The notes below the pieces were generated by a model. It was not told where the DNA came from. It made no database searches and saw only the letters and a program-made list of their open reading frames with translations. A stretch of DNA of 64,000 bases from Massilia putida (lineage in GTDB: Bacteria > Pseudomonadota > Gammaproteobacteria > Burkholderiales > Burkholderiaceae_D), in NCBI RefSeq assembly GCF_001941825.1, contig NZ_CP019038.1, forward strand, positions 620,001-684,000, read 5' to 3'. The position numbers and the translations under genes are program-made. Shown in pieces: positions 42,098 through 52,199 of this stretch (its first letter is position 1; every line of letters starts with the position of its first letter).

Positions 42098-42961
42098 TCA
42101 GGCGAAGCGCCAGGCGATGGCGGAAGCGTCGTCGGCCGACTTGGCCGCGAGTCCGGCGGCCTCCTTGCCGGCCTCGAAGGCGCGCAATTCGTCGAGCAGC
42201 GCATCCAGCCCGCGCGCGCGGCAGGCATCGAGCAGGCTGGCGTCGCCGTGCAGGCCGTACGTGTCGACGAGGCGATATAAACCGTCGCTGAGGAGCAGCA
42301 GCAGCGCACCCGGCGGCGCGGCGGCCCGCGCGGTGCGCGCCTGGAACGGGCCGCGCGGATCGAGGCACAGGACGGCCGGCCGGTCCGCCGTGTTCTGTTC
42401 GTGGCGGCGCGCGCGCAGCATGGGCAGGAGCCGCGTCCAGCGCTCGGCCGGATCATTGACCCCTTCCGAGACGAGCGCGGCGACGGCCGCCTGGGTCGCC
42501 TGTTCCTGCGGATTCTCGAACGGATCGAGATCGCGCACGGCGCCGTCGGGGCACAGCAAGAGGACCTTGCTGTCGCCCAGGCAGAACAGGTCCAGCGCGT
42601 GGTTGCCTTCGGCGTCGGGATCGTACACGCGCACCCAGGCGAGCGTCGCGATGGGCCAAGCGTACGGCGGCACGTCCGCGCTGCCGCCGGCGGCGCGGAA
42701 TGCGGCGCGCGTGTGGTCCAGCGCTTCGAGCACGAGCGCTTCCTGGCTGGCGCCGGCGCGCAGCACGCGGCCCAGGTCCTGCGCGAAGCGGCGCACGAAC
42801 CACGCCGGATCGCTGGCGCCGGCCGCCACGCAGCGGTCGCCCGTGAGCGGCGTCGCGCCATCCATCAGCACGAGGTCCGTCCAGCCGTCACGCTCATACA
42901 CGACGGCGAGGTCTTCGTTGATCCGGCCCTTGCCGGCCGAGGACACGAGGCTGTACCGCAT
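42098..42961 (-). CDS. PP2C-like serine/threonine phosphatase
   Basis: 287 residues from ATG 42961 (GGAGAACGC upstream). The PP2C metal-ligand motifs appear in altered form: NEDLAVVYE at residues 15-23 for the first motif, VLMDGATPL where DGxG is usual, and LLSDGLYRLVD and DDASAIAW near the end. The central DGxG is replaced by DGAT, but the last Asp pair is intact, so activity is possible but not certain. No kinase gene is near. It shares an operon with the SnoaL-like gene and has no membrane segment. Confidence 0.7.
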   Translation of the reverse strand: MRYSLVSSAGKGRINEDLAVVYERDGWTDLVLMDGATPLTGDRCVAAGASDPAWFVRRFAQDLGRVLRAGASQEALVLEALDHTRAAFRAAGGSADVPPYAWPIATLAWVRVYDPDAEGNHALDLFCLGDSKVLLLCPDGAVRDLDPFENPQEQATQAAVAALVSEGVNDPAERWTRLLPMLRARRHEQNTADRPAVLCLDPRGPFQARTARAAAPPGALLLLLSDGLYRLVDTYGLHGDASLLDACRARGLDALLDELRAFEAGKEAAGLAAKSADDASAIAWRFA

Positions 42962-43038
42962 GCGTTCTCCAGAAGTGTTGTCGTCGTTACTATAAGCGAT
43001 CCCGGTGACACACGGATGACGTTGCGTGAGGTGTCGGC

Positions 43039-43977
43039 TTACAGCAACCGGATCCCCGGCAAGTTCCGCAACGACGTCTCGCGCATCACCTGCACGAAAT
43101 CCTCCAGGTAGGCGTCGTCGCGGCCCGCGTCCGTTCGCGCCTGGCGCGTGACCGCGTACAAGCGTCCCGTCAGCCCGCTTTGCCCGATACGCTGCTGGGC
43201 CACGTAGCCGCGCTGGAGGTAGGTCTGCACCGCCCACAGCGGCAGCGCCGCGAAGCCCCGTCCGCTCGCCACCAGCTGCAGCATCGCCACCGTCAGCTCG
43301 GTCGTACGCCGCGGCGGCTCCACGCCCGCCGGACGCAGCACCTGGCGCACGAGGTCGAGCATCTCGTCCGGCACCGGGTACGTGATCAGCGTCTGGCCCG
43401 CGAAATCCCGCGCCTCCAGATGATCGCGCTCCAGCAGCGGGTGCCCCAGCGGCAGGATGGCGACGATGTCGAACTCGAACAACGGGTGAACCGCGACGTC
43501 GCGCTCGTCGGCGTCGACCTCGGACACGATCGCGACGTCGGCCCGGTCCTGGTGCAGCAGGCCGACGGGGTCGGACTGGAAGCCGGACACGATGTCCTGC
43601 TCGACCTCCGGCCAGCGCAGCCGCAGCGCGTCCATCGACGGCATCAGCCAGTCGAAGCACGTATGGCATTCGACGGCGATGCGCAATTTGCCGGCGCCGT
43701 GGCCACCGAGACGGGCGATGTCGCGCTCGGCCTTTTCCACGGCCGGGATCACGGCTTCCGCCAGTTCCAGCAGGCGCCGCCCGGCCGGCGTGAACGCGAC
43801 GGGCGCCGACTTGCGCTCGAACAGCGTCAATCCGTAAAACTCTTCCAGCGCCTTGAGCTGGTGCGACAGCGCGGATTGCGTGACGTTCTGCAGCGCCGCC
43901 GCGCGCGACACGCTCCCCGATTCAAGCAGGGCCAGCAGGGTGCGCAGGTGGCGCAGGTCGAGGATCGAGGTCGGCAT
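43039..43977 (-). CDS. metR: LysR-family methionine regulator MetR
   Basis: 312 residues. The N-terminal helix-turn-helix is [20 protein letters not shown] with [19 protein letters not shown] next. The effector domain starts near [17 protein letters not shown], the MetR hallmark (homocysteine binding; His/Cys/Phe-rich). It is divergent from metE with a 96-base gap containing an inverted repeat, the classic MetR-metE arrangement. MetR with homocysteine activates metE and represses itself. Confidence 0.92.
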   Translation of the reverse strand: MPTSILDLRHLRTLLALLESGSVSRAAALQNVTQSALSHQLKALEEFYGLTLFERKSAPVAFTPAGRRLLELAEAVIPAVEKAERDIARLGGHGAGKLRIAVECHTCFDWLMPSMDALRLRWPEVEQDIVSGFQSDPVGLLHQDRADVAIVSEVDADERDVAVHPLFEFDIVAILPLGHPLLERDHLEARDFAGQTLITYPVPDEMLDLVRQVLRPAGVEPPRRTTELTVAMLQLVASGRGFAALPLWAVQTYLQRGYVAQQRIGQSGLTGRLYAVTRQARTDAGRDDAYLEDFVQVMRETSLRNLPGIRLL

Positions 43978-44002
43978 GAGCGGAATTCATCTGGACAGAA
44001 AA

Positions 44003-44020
44003 ATAATTCGTTTGAATTAT
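44003..44020. promoter_or_regulatory. candidate MetR operator between metR and metE
   Basis: ATAATTC-GTTT-GAATTAT is a perfect 7-bp inverted repeat in the 96-base divergent gap, of the T-N11-A type used by LysR proteins. A second TGA-N6-TTCA-like half-site touches the metR start at 43977-43989. Confidence 0.5.
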
Positions 44021-44073
44021 GCCCCTTGCTCATCGATGATGACAAGACTTATTCATCCAGATTGGGCAACAAC

Positions 44074-46377
44074 ATGATCAAAACTCATATTCTCGGTTAT
44101 CCCCGCATCGGCGCCCGGCGCGAACTGAAATTCGCCCTGGAGCGCCACTGGCGCGGCGAGATCGGCGAGGCGGCCCTGGAAACCGTCGCCGCCGAGCTGC
44201 GCGCCCGTCACTGGGCCGAGCAGCGCGCGGCCGGGCTGGACTACGTCAGCGCGGGCGATTTCGCGTTCTACGACCAGGTGCTTGAGCACGTGCTGCTGTT
44301 CGGCTGCGCGCCCGCCCGCTTCGGTTTCACCGGCACGGAGACGCCGCTGCAGCAACTGTTCACCCTGGCGCGCGGCGTGGCGACGGAAGCGCATGACGAT
44401 TGCGGCTGCGGGCACGGGAACGAAATGGCGGGCAAGCCCGCGCTGGAAATGACCAAGTGGTTCGACACGAACTACCACTACCTCGTGCCGGAATTCGACG
44501 CCGCCACCCGCTTCGCCCTCGCGCCCGAGCGCCTGCTGGACCAGGTGGCGCAGGCACGCGCGCTGGGCCATCCCGTCAAGGTGACGCTGACCGGGCCCCT
44601 GTCCTTCCTGTGGCTCGGCAAGGCGAAGGACGGCATCGACCGCCTTTCGCTGTTGGACACCCTGCTGCCGCATTACTGCGACCTGCTGTGCCGCCTGAAA
44701 GCGGCCGGCGCCGAATGGGTGCAGCTGGACGAACCGATCCTCGGCCTCGACCTGCCGGGCGCCTGGTCGCTCGCGTTCGAACGCGCCTACCACCTGCTGC
44801 ACGGCGCCGGCGTGCCGCTGCTACTGGCCACCTATTTCTCGCCGCTGCAGGAAAATCTCAGCCTCGCGTGCAAGCTGCCGGTCGCGGGCCTGCACGTGGA
44901 CGGCGTGCGCGCGCCGGAAGAGCTGCGTCCCGTCGCGGACTGGCTGCCGGCGCACAAGGTGCTGTCGGTAGGCATCGTCGACGGCCGCAACATCTGGCGC
45001 GCCGATCTCGACGACTGCCTCGCGCGCCTGCAGCCCGTGTTCGAGCGCCGCGCCGGCCACCTGTGGCTCGCGCCATCGTGTTCGCTCCTGCATGTGCCGT
45101 TCACGCTGGCGCAGGACGCGGCCCTCGATGCCGAATTGCGCACATGGCTCGCCGGCGCCCGCGAAAAACTGGACGAACTACGCATCCTGAAGCTGGCGCT
45201 GGCCGGGCAGGATCCCGCCACGGAACTGGCCGCCGCACGCGCCGCGCTGGCCGCCCGCCGCGCCAGCCCGCGCGTCTCGCGGCCGATTGTGGCCGCCGCG
45301 CTGGCCGCCTTGCCGGCCGACGCGGACCGCCGCACCTCCCCGTTCGCGCAGCGCCGGGCCGTGCAGCGCGCCCGCTTCGGCCTGCCCGCCTATCCGACGA
45401 CGACGATCGGCTCGTTCCCGCAGACCGCGGCGATCCGCGCGGCCCGTGCCGCCTGGCGCCGCGGCGACCTTCCGGACGCCGAGTATGACGCCGCCATGCG
45501 CACCGAGATCGCCCATGCCGTGCGCGTGCAGGAAGACCTCGGCCTGGACGTGCTCGTGCACGGGGAGGCGGAGCGCAACGACATGGTCGAGTACTTCGGC
45601 GAGCAGCTGGACGGCTTCGCGTTCAGCGCCAACGGCTGGGTGCAGTCGTACGGCTCGCGCTGCGTGAAGCCGCCCGTCCTGTACGGCGACGTGGCCCGCC
45701 CCGCAGCGATGACGGTGGCGTGGACGGCGTACGCGCAAAGCCTCACCAGGCGGCCGATGAAGGGCATGCTGACCGGGCCGGTCACGATCCTGCAATGGTC
45801 GTTCGTGCGCGACGACCAGCCGCGCGCCCTCACCTGCGCCCAGATCGCACTGGCGATCCGCGCCGAAGTCGCCGACCTGGAACGCGCCGGCATCGGCATC
45901 GTGCAGATCGACGAGCCGGCGCTGCGCGAAGGCCTGCCGCTGCGCCGCGCGGCCCGCGACGCGTACTTGGCCTGGGCCGGCCGCGCATTCCGCATCGCCG
46001 CGGGCGGCGCCGGGGATGCGACGCAGATCCACACCCATATGTGCTATGCGGAGTTCAACGACATCCTGCCGGCCATCGCCGCGCTGGACGCGGACGTCAT
46101 CACGATCGAGACGAGCCGCTCGGACATGGAACTGCTCGACGGCTTCGGCGCGTTCGCGTACCCGAACGAGATCGGGCCGGGCGTGTACGACATCCACTCG
46201 CCGCGCGTGCCGGCGACGGGCGACATGATGCGCCTGCTGCGCAAGGCGGGCGCCGTCGTCCCGGCCGACCGGCTGTGGGTGAACCCGGACTGCGGCCTTA
46301 AGACGCGGGCCTGGGCGGAGACGGAAGCGGCGCTGCGCAATATGGTGGCGGCCGCGCGACAACTGAGGGCCGCGTAG
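44074..46377 (+). CDS. metE: cobalamin-independent methionine synthase MetE
   Basis: 767 residues, close to the usual 755. Transfers the methyl group from methyltetrahydrofolate-triglutamate to homocysteine. The N-terminal barrel begins [15 protein letters not shown]. The catalytic C-terminal barrel has [26 protein letters not shown] (homocysteine and folate contacts) and the zinc ligands in HTHMCY and [12 protein letters not shown] 44074 lies directly after the MetR site; upstream open frame is non-coding. The last codons lie in a nested palindrome that also ends the convergent FAD monooxygenase gene. Confidence 0.96.
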   Translation: MIKTHILGYPRIGARRELKFALERHWRGEIGEAALETVAAELRARHWAEQRAAGLDYVSAGDFAFYDQVLEHVLLFGCAPARFGFTGTETPLQQLFTLARGVATEAHDDCGCGHGNEMAGKPALEMTKWFDTNYHYLVPEFDAATRFALAPERLLDQVAQARALGHPVKVTLTGPLSFLWLGKAKDGIDRLSLLDTLLPHYCDLLCRLKAAGAEWVQLDEPILGLDLPGAWSLAFERAYHLLHGAGVPLLLATYFSPLQENLSLACKLPVAGLHVDGVRAPEELRPVADWLPAHKVLSVGIVDGRNIWRADLDDCLARLQPVFERRAGHLWLAPSCSLLHVPFTLAQDAALDAELRTWLAGAREKLDELRILKLALAGQDPATELAAARAALAARRASPRVSRPIVAAALAALPADADRRTSPFAQRRAVQRARFGLPAYPTTTIGSFPQTAAIRAARAAWRRGDLPDAEYDAAMRTEIAHAVRVQEDLGLDVLVHGEAERNDMVEYFGEQLDGFAFSANGWVQSYGSRCVKPPVLYGDVARPAAMTVAWTAYAQSLTRRPMKGMLTGPVTILQWSFVRDDQPRALTCAQIALAIRAEVADLERAGIGIVQIDEPALREGLPLRRAARDAYLAWAGRAFRIAAGGAGDATQIHTHMCYAEFNDILPAIAALDADVITIETSRSDMELLDGFGAFAYPNEIGPGVYDIHSPRVPATGDMMRLLRKAGAVVPADRLWVNPDCGLKTRAWAETEAALRNMVAAARQLRAA

Positions 46378-46453
46378 GGTGGGCACCATGCCCACGCGTA
46401 ACGCCGCGTAGACGCAAACGTCACGCGTGGGCGGAGGGCCGCCCACCCTACGC
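46372..46453. repeat. 82-bp nested palindrome containing both stop codons of convergent genes
   Basis: The outer arms GCGTAGGGTGGGC (46372-46384) and GCCCACCCTACGC (46441-46453) are perfect inverted copies. The inner arms GCCCACGCGT (46390-46399) and ACGCGTGGGC (46423-46432) are another perfect pair. The TAG of metE and the TAG of the FAD monooxygenase are both inside the outer arms. It looks like a small mobile or REP-type element used as a shared terminator. Confidence 0.8.
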
Positions 46454-48010
46454 CGGATGAATGCCGCGCGTCGTGAAATACGCCTCCAGCGTGTCGCGAT
46501 CGCCCGCGCGGTCCACCAGTGCCACGTAGGTGTCCGGCCGGATGAGGTAGGCCGCGTCGCGCGCGAGGCCGGCCGCCTGGCAGGCGTCGCACCAGTCGTA
46601 GCGGTACAGCGCGATGCCGCGCCCGGCGCACCACGCTTCCAACGCCGGCCGCACGTTGCCGTACACGTGCACCTGCCACGCGATCGCCGACAACGGCGCA
46701 TGGTTGTCCGGGCCGCCGTAGCCCGTCCACGGCAACCGGTCGCCGCCGCGCACGTGCCCCACGTGGCCCGACGACAGCGGACTGTCGGGATAATGGATGC
46801 CCATCTGCGACAGTACGCGGAACATGAAGGAACGGACCGGGTCGATGCCGTACGCGGCCGACGCGAACAACGGCGCGATGTGCGTGCGCACGAAGTCGGC
46901 GAACCTGCCCTCGGCGACGACGAACGAGAACGCGCGGTCCGTCGTCTCGACCAGCTTGCGGGCGAACGCCTTGCGCTCGGCCTCATAGCTGTCGATCAGG
47001 GTGTCCGGCGCGTGGCCCCGCAGCACGTGCGCGAGTTTCCACGCCAGGTTCACGGCATCGCCGATCCCCGTGTTCATGCCCTGGCCGCCGGCCGGACTGT
47101 GCACATGGGCCGCGTCGCCCAGGAGCAGTGCGCGGCCGACACGGTAATGGCCCGTGACGCGGTGGTGCACGCGGTAGGTGGAGAACCAGTTGACGCGCTC
47201 GATCCTCAAGCCCAGGCTGGAAATGGCGCGCTGGCGCACGTCGTCGAACACGAGTTCGTGCCCTTCCCTGAGCGCCTCGTCGCGCACGGCCCCGATCAGG
47301 CGCGCGCTGCCGTGCTGGTCGTACGCGAACAGGGCGGCGAAATCGCCGTCTTCCAGCGACACGTGGATCTCGCCGTTCGCCGACGGCCCGGTCACGTCGA
47401 CGTCGGCCACATAGAAGGTATGTTCGTACGTGCCGCCTTCGAAGCCGGTGCCCAGTTGGTGCCGCACGATGGAATGGGCGCCGTCGCAGCCGGCCAGCCA
47501 GGCGGCCTTGCACGCCGTCTCGCCCGCGGGCCCGCGCAGGCGCGCGACGACGCCGTCGGCGGCCTGCTCGAAGCCGAGCAGTTCGGTATTGCGCTCGACC
47601 CGCACGCCCGCCTCTTCCAGCCGGCGCACGAGCACCCGTTCATGGCGGTCCTGCGGATAGATCAGCACGAACGGATACGGCGTCAGCTCGCGCCCCGCGT
47701 CGCGGAACGACAGGCGCGCGCGCTTTTCTCCCTTCACCCACATGTTGATGGCCGGGTTGCGCAGGCCACCCGCCACGATCTCGTCCACGAGGTCGAGCTG
47801 GCGGTACAGCTCCAGCGTGCGCGCCTGCACGGCCATCGCCCGGGAACTCGTGCCGGGTGCCGCGCTGCGGTCCACGATGCGCACCTTGATCCCCTGGCGC
47901 ACGAGCCACAGGGCCAGCACGAGGCCGGTCGGTCCCGCGCCCGCGATCAATACTTCGGTCTCGTCCACAATCACCCCCGTATCACAGAGTTGAAGACAGG
48001 AAAGCGCCAC
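46448..48010 (-). CDS. FAD-dependent aromatic monooxygenase (PheA/TfdB-type)
   Basis: 520 residues. The FAD-binding motif [13 protein letters not shown] is near residue 25, and the GD motif region [19 protein letters not shown] is in the middle, as in class A flavoprotein hydroxylases that use NAD(P)H and O2 on phenols or polyketides. A thioredoxin-like C-terminal domain of about 110 residues is retained. The start is uncertain: ATG 48010 or GTG near 47974, which is closer to the conserved N-terminus and has a GGGGG stretch before it. The substrate is unknown; no aromatic degradation genes are near. Confidence 0.88.
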   Translation of the reverse strand: MALSCLQLCDTGVIVDETEVLIAGAGPTGLVLALWLVRQGIKVRIVDRSAAPGTSSRAMAVQARTLELYRQLDLVDEIVAGGLRNPAINMWVKGEKRARLSFRDAGRELTPYPFVLIYPQDRHERVLVRRLEEAGVRVERNTELLGFEQAADGVVARLRGPAGETACKAAWLAGCDGAHSIVRHQLGTGFEGGTYEHTFYVADVDVTGPSANGEIHVSLEDGDFAALFAYDQHGSARLIGAVRDEALREGHELVFDDVRQRAISSLGLRIERVNWFSTYRVHHRVTGHYRVGRALLLGDAAHVHSPAGGQGMNTGIGDAVNLAWKLAHVLRGHAPDTLIDSYEAERKAFARKLVETTDRAFSFVVAEGRFADFVRTHIAPLFASAAYGIDPVRSFMFRVLSQMGIHYPDSPLSSGHVGHVRGGDRLPWTGYGGPDNHAPLSAIAWQVHVYGNVRPALEAWCAGRGIALYRYDWCDACQAAGLARDAAYLIRPDTYVALVDRAGDRDTLEAYFTTRGIHPA

Positions 48011-48196
48011 AGGAACGTGTCACGACATGCGGCGCACGGCAACGATACAGTATGTTACGCGGGTCCCGCTTGAACGCGCTTATCGGGCCCGGTTAGCGCA
48101 AGAGAGCCTCGGCCAAATTGACGCAAGCCGGCGCACGGGTTCGCGGGCGAGCCGCGACCGGGCTGGTCCCCGGGCGCACGCGTCATTTGCGCGAAA

Positions 48197-48227
48197 GTGG
48201 GAATAGTGCCACCGGCACTATTCCCAC
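48197..48227. terminator. 14-bp perfect hairpin downstream of prsT
   Basis: GTGGGAATAGTGCC-ACC-GGCACTATTCCCAC. On the minus strand it is followed by TTTC. It lies 119 bases past the prsT stop and is the longest perfect stem in the window. It may be a terminator or a member of a repeat family. Confidence 0.5.
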
Positions 48228-48304
48228 CATATGAAGCAACAGAATTCGGTATATAAATTATCCCGTCGGTCTTCCTGGAGGCTGACTGCGGCGCGCCAGC
48301 ATGG

Positions 48305-48324
48305 GTTCCCGCCTGCGCGGGAAC
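48305..48324. repeat. REP-like palindrome, copy 2
   Basis: GTTCCCGC-CTGC-GCGGGAAC shares its core CCCGCCTGCGCGGG and the trailing ACGACG-type sequence with the copy at 14201. It starts 22 bases after the prsT stop codon on the minus strand. Confidence 0.6.
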
Positions 48325-48345
48325 GACGTCTGGCACTGCGGGACT

Positions 48346-51120
48346 TCAGCCGCCCGCCTTCAACCGCGCCGACAGCTTGCGCACGTCGTCCGCCTGGGCG
48401 AAGCGCATGTCGCCCGCCAGCAGGCTGTCCAGCTCCTTGCGGGCCCCGTCCTTGTCGCCGCTGGCCGCGAGCGTGGCCGCCAGGTGGTAGCGGATGTCGC
48501 GCGCCTTCGGTGCCAGCGCGTGCGCCTCGCGCAGCAAGGTCAAGGCGCGCGCGGCGTCGCCCTTGCCGACGAGGATCCAGGCCAGCGTATCCATCACATC
48601 CGGGCGTTTCGGCGCTTGTTTCAGCGCCGCTTCGGCCGTGGCCTGGGCGCGCGCGTCGCCCAGCGCCTGGTAGCTCAGGGCGAGGTTGTTCAGCACAGCC
48701 ACGTTGTCCGGCTGGCGCCGCGCGACCGCTTCCAGCTGCGCCGCGGCGCGCTTGTAGTCGCCCGCGCCGATCCACGTCTGGGCGCGGTAGGCCTGCGCGC
48801 GCAGGTCGTCCGGATGCGCCGCCAGCCATTTGGTCAGGCGCGCTTCCGCGTCCGCCACGCGGCCGGCCTCGCGCAGCGCGTTGTCGATCTTGATCGCGAG
48901 TTCGTTCGTCGCATGGAAGCCATAAGCGCGCTCGAACGCGGCCAACGCCGGCACCGGCTGGTGCTTGGCCATCAGGATGTCGCCCTGCAGCTGGAAGCCG
49001 GCCGCGCCCTGCGGATGCTGGCGCTGCATGCGGTCGGCGATCATGAGCGCCAGGTCGGGCGACCCCTTGCGCACGTACAGCGCGGCCAGTTCCAGCTGGG
49101 CCGACGGGAAGTCGGGCTGGATCGCGAGGACGCTCTTCAGGTCGTCCTCGGCCTGGGTCGTGTTGTTCGACATGAGGCGCAGTGCCGCCACCTGCATCCG
49201 CGCGGGGGCGGAGCGCGGCAGCGCCTGCGCCAGCTGCTTGTACGATTCCAGCGCGGCCGGCAGGTCGCCGCCCGCCAGCTGCGCCTTGCCCAGCAGGTCG
49301 AGCAGGTCAGGATCTTCCGGATGGCTGACCTGCAGGCGGCGCGCCAGCTCCAGCGCCTTGTCGGTCTGGCGCGTGCGCAGGTATTGCGCGCACAGCTCGA
49401 CGCCGGGACCGATCGCATGTGGATCGACGGCCGCGGCCTGCTCGAGCCAGTGCGTGACCTGGGCCGCGTCGTGCGTCCGGTCGGCCAGCGCCGCGAGGCC
49501 GGCCATGGCGTCGACGCTGGTCTTGTTCCGGCCGAGGAAATCCACCAGGACCTGGCGCGCCTGCGCCGGCTGTCGCGCGTCGAGCGCCAGCTGCGACAGG
49601 CCGGCCGCGGCGCGGTAGTAGGCCGGATCGAGCTGCAGCGCGCGCGCGAAGCTGGCGCGGGATGCGTCAAGCTTGCCCTGCGCCGCCAGCACCTGGCCCT
49701 TGAGCGCGTGCGCCAGCGGTTTGTCGGGCTGGGCACGTTCCAGCGCCAACGCCGCGTCGAGGGCGGCGTCGCGCCGGCCCAGCCTGAGGTTGGCCTGCAC
49801 CAGCGCCTCGGTGGCCTCGGGCGCATTCTTGTTCAGCGTGGTCGCGGCCTGCAGCTGACGCACGGCGTCGTCCGTCGCGCCTTCGCCGAGGCGCGACAGG
49901 CCCAGTCCCGTGCGCAGCGACGCCGACGTCGCATCGAGCGCCGTGGCGCGGGCGAACAACTCGGCAGCCTGGCCGAAGCGGCGCGCCTGCAGATTGGCGT
50001 CGGCGGCCAGGCCGAGCACCTGGGCGTCGGCCTGGCGCGCGTCCAGGATCGGTTCCAGCACCGTGCGCGCCTCGTCCGCGTGGCCCGAGCCGATCAACGC
50101 CTGCGCCAGCATCTTGCGCGCGTACACATTGGCGGGATTGCGCTCGAGATAGCGGCGGAAATACTGCTCGCTCTGGTAATACGATCCGAGCCGCAGATTG
50201 ACGGCGCCGGCCAGCAGCACGCTGGGCATGTGGTCGGGCACCGCCTTCAGCACTTTATACAGCACGTCGCGCGCGGCATCCGGCTTGTCCGTCGAATAAT
50301 CGAGCAGCGCCTGCGTATAGCCCACCAGCAGGCTGCCCGGCGCCCCCTTCGCAGCGAGGTCCAGTTCCGCCTGCGCCAGATCCATCCGGTGCAGTCCGAT
50401 CGCCAGATAGGCTTTTTCCACGTGCGCCGTGCGGTGCTGCGGGCTCACGGCCAGCACGCGGTCGTACAACGCCAGCGCGTCGTCCGGGTGCTCGCCGGCG
50501 CGCACCAGGTCGGCCTTGAACATCAGCGCGTCGAGATTGCGCGGATCGCGCGCCAGAACCCGGTCCGCGTAACCGTGCGCGACGTCGGCATGGCCCTCGA
50601 CGATCGCGAGCCGGCCCAGGCCCACGAGCGCCGCCGGATCGTCCGGATGCCGTGCCAGCGCGTGCTCGTAGGCCGCGCGCGCCTCGTCGTTCCTGCCCAG
50701 CGCCAGCCAGGCATCGCCGCGCGCGGCGGCAAGCAGCGGCTCGTCCGGTCCGCCCTTCGTGTCCTCCAGCGCTTTCTGATGCTGGCCTTCCATCACGAGT
50801 GCCGCCGCCAGCGCCGCCAGGGCGGGACCGCGCGCATAACCGCGGTCCAGCGCCTGCCGGGCTTCCTTTTCCGCCGTGGTGCTGTCGCCCAGGTCGAGAT
50901 AGGTCCGGGCCAGCAGGTAGCGCGTCTCCGCGCTGGACGGTTCCGCATCCAGCGCATTCTTGAGATTGAAGAGCGCGCCCTTGAAATCCCCCTGGCTCCG
51001 CATTTGCACGGCCTGGGCGCGCTGCTGGGCGGCCGTCGGCCGGTCGCAGGCGGCCAGCGAAGTAGCAACGGCGGCAACCACCAGGACGGTACGCAAGACT
51101 GCGGAAGATCGAGTCGGCAT
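48346..51120 (-). CDS. prsT: PEP-CTERM system TPR-repeat lipoprotein PrsT
   Basis: 924 residues. The lipobox SLAAC puts the lipidated Cys at residue 25. The mature protein is made almost entirely of TPR repeats (about 20), with the PrsT pattern AQQRAQAVQMRSQGDFKGAL at the start. PrsT is the large TPR protein of PEP-CTERM/exosortase and exopolysaccharide loci, thought to act in the periplasm or at the outer membrane in sorting or export. The exosortase and the polysaccharide genes are not in the window. It diverges from a PEP-CTERM protein gene, consistent with a functional link. Confidence 0.92.
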   Translation of the reverse strand: MPTRSSAVLRTVLVVAAVATSLAACDRPTAAQQRAQAVQMRSQGDFKGALFNLKNALDAEPSSAETRYLLARTYLDLGDSTTAEKEARQALDRGYARGPALAALAAALVMEGQHQKALEDTKGGPDEPLLAAARGDAWLALGRNDEARAAYEHALARHPDDPAALVGLGRLAIVEGHADVAHGYADRVLARDPRNLDALMFKADLVRAGEHPDDALALYDRVLAVSPQHRTAHVEKAYLAIGLHRMDLAQAELDLAAKGAPGSLLVGYTQALLDYSTDKPDAARDVLYKVLKAVPDHMPSVLLAGAVNLRLGSYYQSEQYFRRYLERNPANVYARKMLAQALIGSGHADEARTVLEPILDARQADAQVLGLAADANLQARRFGQAAELFARATALDATSASLRTGLGLSRLGEGATDDAVRQLQAATTLNKNAPEATEALVQANLRLGRRDAALDAALALERAQPDKPLAHALKGQVLAAQGKLDASRASFARALQLDPAYYRAAAGLSQLALDARQPAQARQVLVDFLGRNKTSVDAMAGLAALADRTHDAAQVTHWLEQAAAVDPHAIGPGVELCAQYLRTRQTDKALELARRLQVSHPEDPDLLDLLGKAQLAGGDLPAALESYKQLAQALPRSAPARMQVAALRLMSNNTTQAEDDLKSVLAIQPDFPSAQLELAALYVRKGSPDLALMIADRMQRQHPQGAAGFQLQGDILMAKHQPVPALAAFERAYGFHATNELAIKIDNALREAGRVADAEARLTKWLAAHPDDLRAQAYRAQTWIGAGDYKRAAAQLEAVARRQPDNVAVLNNLALSYQALGDARAQATAEAALKQAPKRPDVMDTLAWILVGKGDAARALTLLREAHALAPKARDIRYHLAATLAASGDKDGARKELDSLLAGDMRFAQADDVRKLSARLKAGG

Positions 51121-51338
51121 CGGTGATCTTGTTATAGATTAAACGGCTATTTTCGTGGTGCAAGCCGGGATTAGGCAAGCAAAAACCGCCTCGCATGGCC
51201 GCGATACCACGGCGCGACTTTTGGTTGTAAAAAGATCACGCCCTTTATTGATATTAAATAATTTATTTACAAGTTAAGTTTATCTGTGGCATGATCCTGT
51301 CTGATACTGGTGAACGTGCGAATATTCGAGGAGAGTCT

Positions 51339-52187
51339 GTGAAAAAACCGATCAAGCTGGCCGTTGCGGCCGCGTGTGTCCTTGGCATCGGCCAGGTCGG
51401 CGCGGCGACGATCCTCGATTCCGGGACGACCGCCTACTACGGCGCGGACAACAAAGGCCCCGCCGACGTCATCGGCGGCAGCACGTACGATATTTCGCAG
51501 GCCGCGATCGCGCGCGCCGGCAACGTCCTGACCATCACGATCACCACCGCCTTCGCCGGCAACGCCGGCATGAACGCGTCGTGGGGCAAGGATCCGCTCA
51601 CGGGCGCGACCGGCAAGGGCATCGGCTACGGCGACGTCTTCCTGTCGGATACGTGGAACGCGGCCGGCGACGCCACGAACCACTACGCCACCGACAGCGC
51701 GACCACCGGCACCGTGTGGGATTACGGCTTCTCGCTCAACAACCGCTGGAACAACGGGGGCGGCACGTTCAAGCTGTACGCGCTGAACGGGGCGACCAAT
51801 GCCCAGAACATTCTCAACTCCGACAGCTACATCAGTTGCGGCATCTCGTGCAACTACCGCGAGAACCAGGAAACGGCGGTCAATACCAAATCGGCCACGG
51901 TCAAGGACACCGGACTCGCCGGCACCTGGTCCGTCACCGTCAACAAGACCGTGCCGGCGCAGAGCTACCTCACCTTCAAGATCGACCTGAGCGGCTCCGA
52001 ACTGCTGGACTACAGCTCGTTCGCGATGCACTGGGGCGAAACCTGCCAGAACGACGTCATCGAAGGATTGGCCAAGGGCGTGCACGTGCCGCTGCCGGGC
52101 ACCGCCGCACTGCTGTTCCTCGGCCTGGGCGCCTTGGGCGTCGCGCGCCGCCGCCGCGGCCACCCGTCCCTGCCGTCCGCCGCCTGA
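51339..52187 (+). CDS. PEP-CTERM sorting-domain secreted protein
   Basis: 282 residues from GTG 51339 (CGAGGAGAG upstream). Signal peptide KKPIKLAVAAACVLGIGQVGA. The mature domain is Gly/Asn/Thr-rich and beta-like, with three or four Cys. The C-terminus is a sorting signal: a Pro-rich motif VPLPG (in place of VPEPG), the hydrophobic run TAALLFLGLGALGVA and RRRRG. It should be recognised by an exosortase and moved to the cell surface or matrix. It is divergent from prsT, in an AT-rich upstream region (TTGATATTAAATAATTTA). The PLP variant keeps Pro but loses the Glu. Confidence 0.9.
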   Translation: MKKPIKLAVAAACVLGIGQVGAATILDSGTTAYYGADNKGPADVIGGSTYDISQAAIARAGNVLTITITTAFAGNAGMNASWGKDPLTGATGKGIGYGDVFLSDTWNAAGDATNHYATDSATTGTVWDYGFSLNNRWNNGGGTFKLYALNGATNAQNILNSDSYISCGISCNYRENQETAVNTKSATVKDTGLAGTWSVTVNKTVPAQSYLTFKIDLSGSELLDYSSFAMHWGETCQNDVIEGLAKGVHVPLPGTAALLFLGLGALGVARRRRGHPSLPSAA

Positions 52188-52199
52188 CCCTCCGCCGTC

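Larger units (their letters stand above)
48011..48345. other. 335-base intergenic region with two palindromes
   Basis: Upstream region of the FAD monooxygenase and downstream region of prsT. It contains the 14-bp hairpin at 48197 and the REP-like copy at 48305; no gene was recognised. Confidence 0.6.

Noticed and set aside
51290..51310. possible sigma-54 promoter before the PEP-CTERM gene (TGGCATGATCCTG)
   Set aside because: The -12 GC is missing, so it fails the TGGCAC-N5-TTGC consensus.
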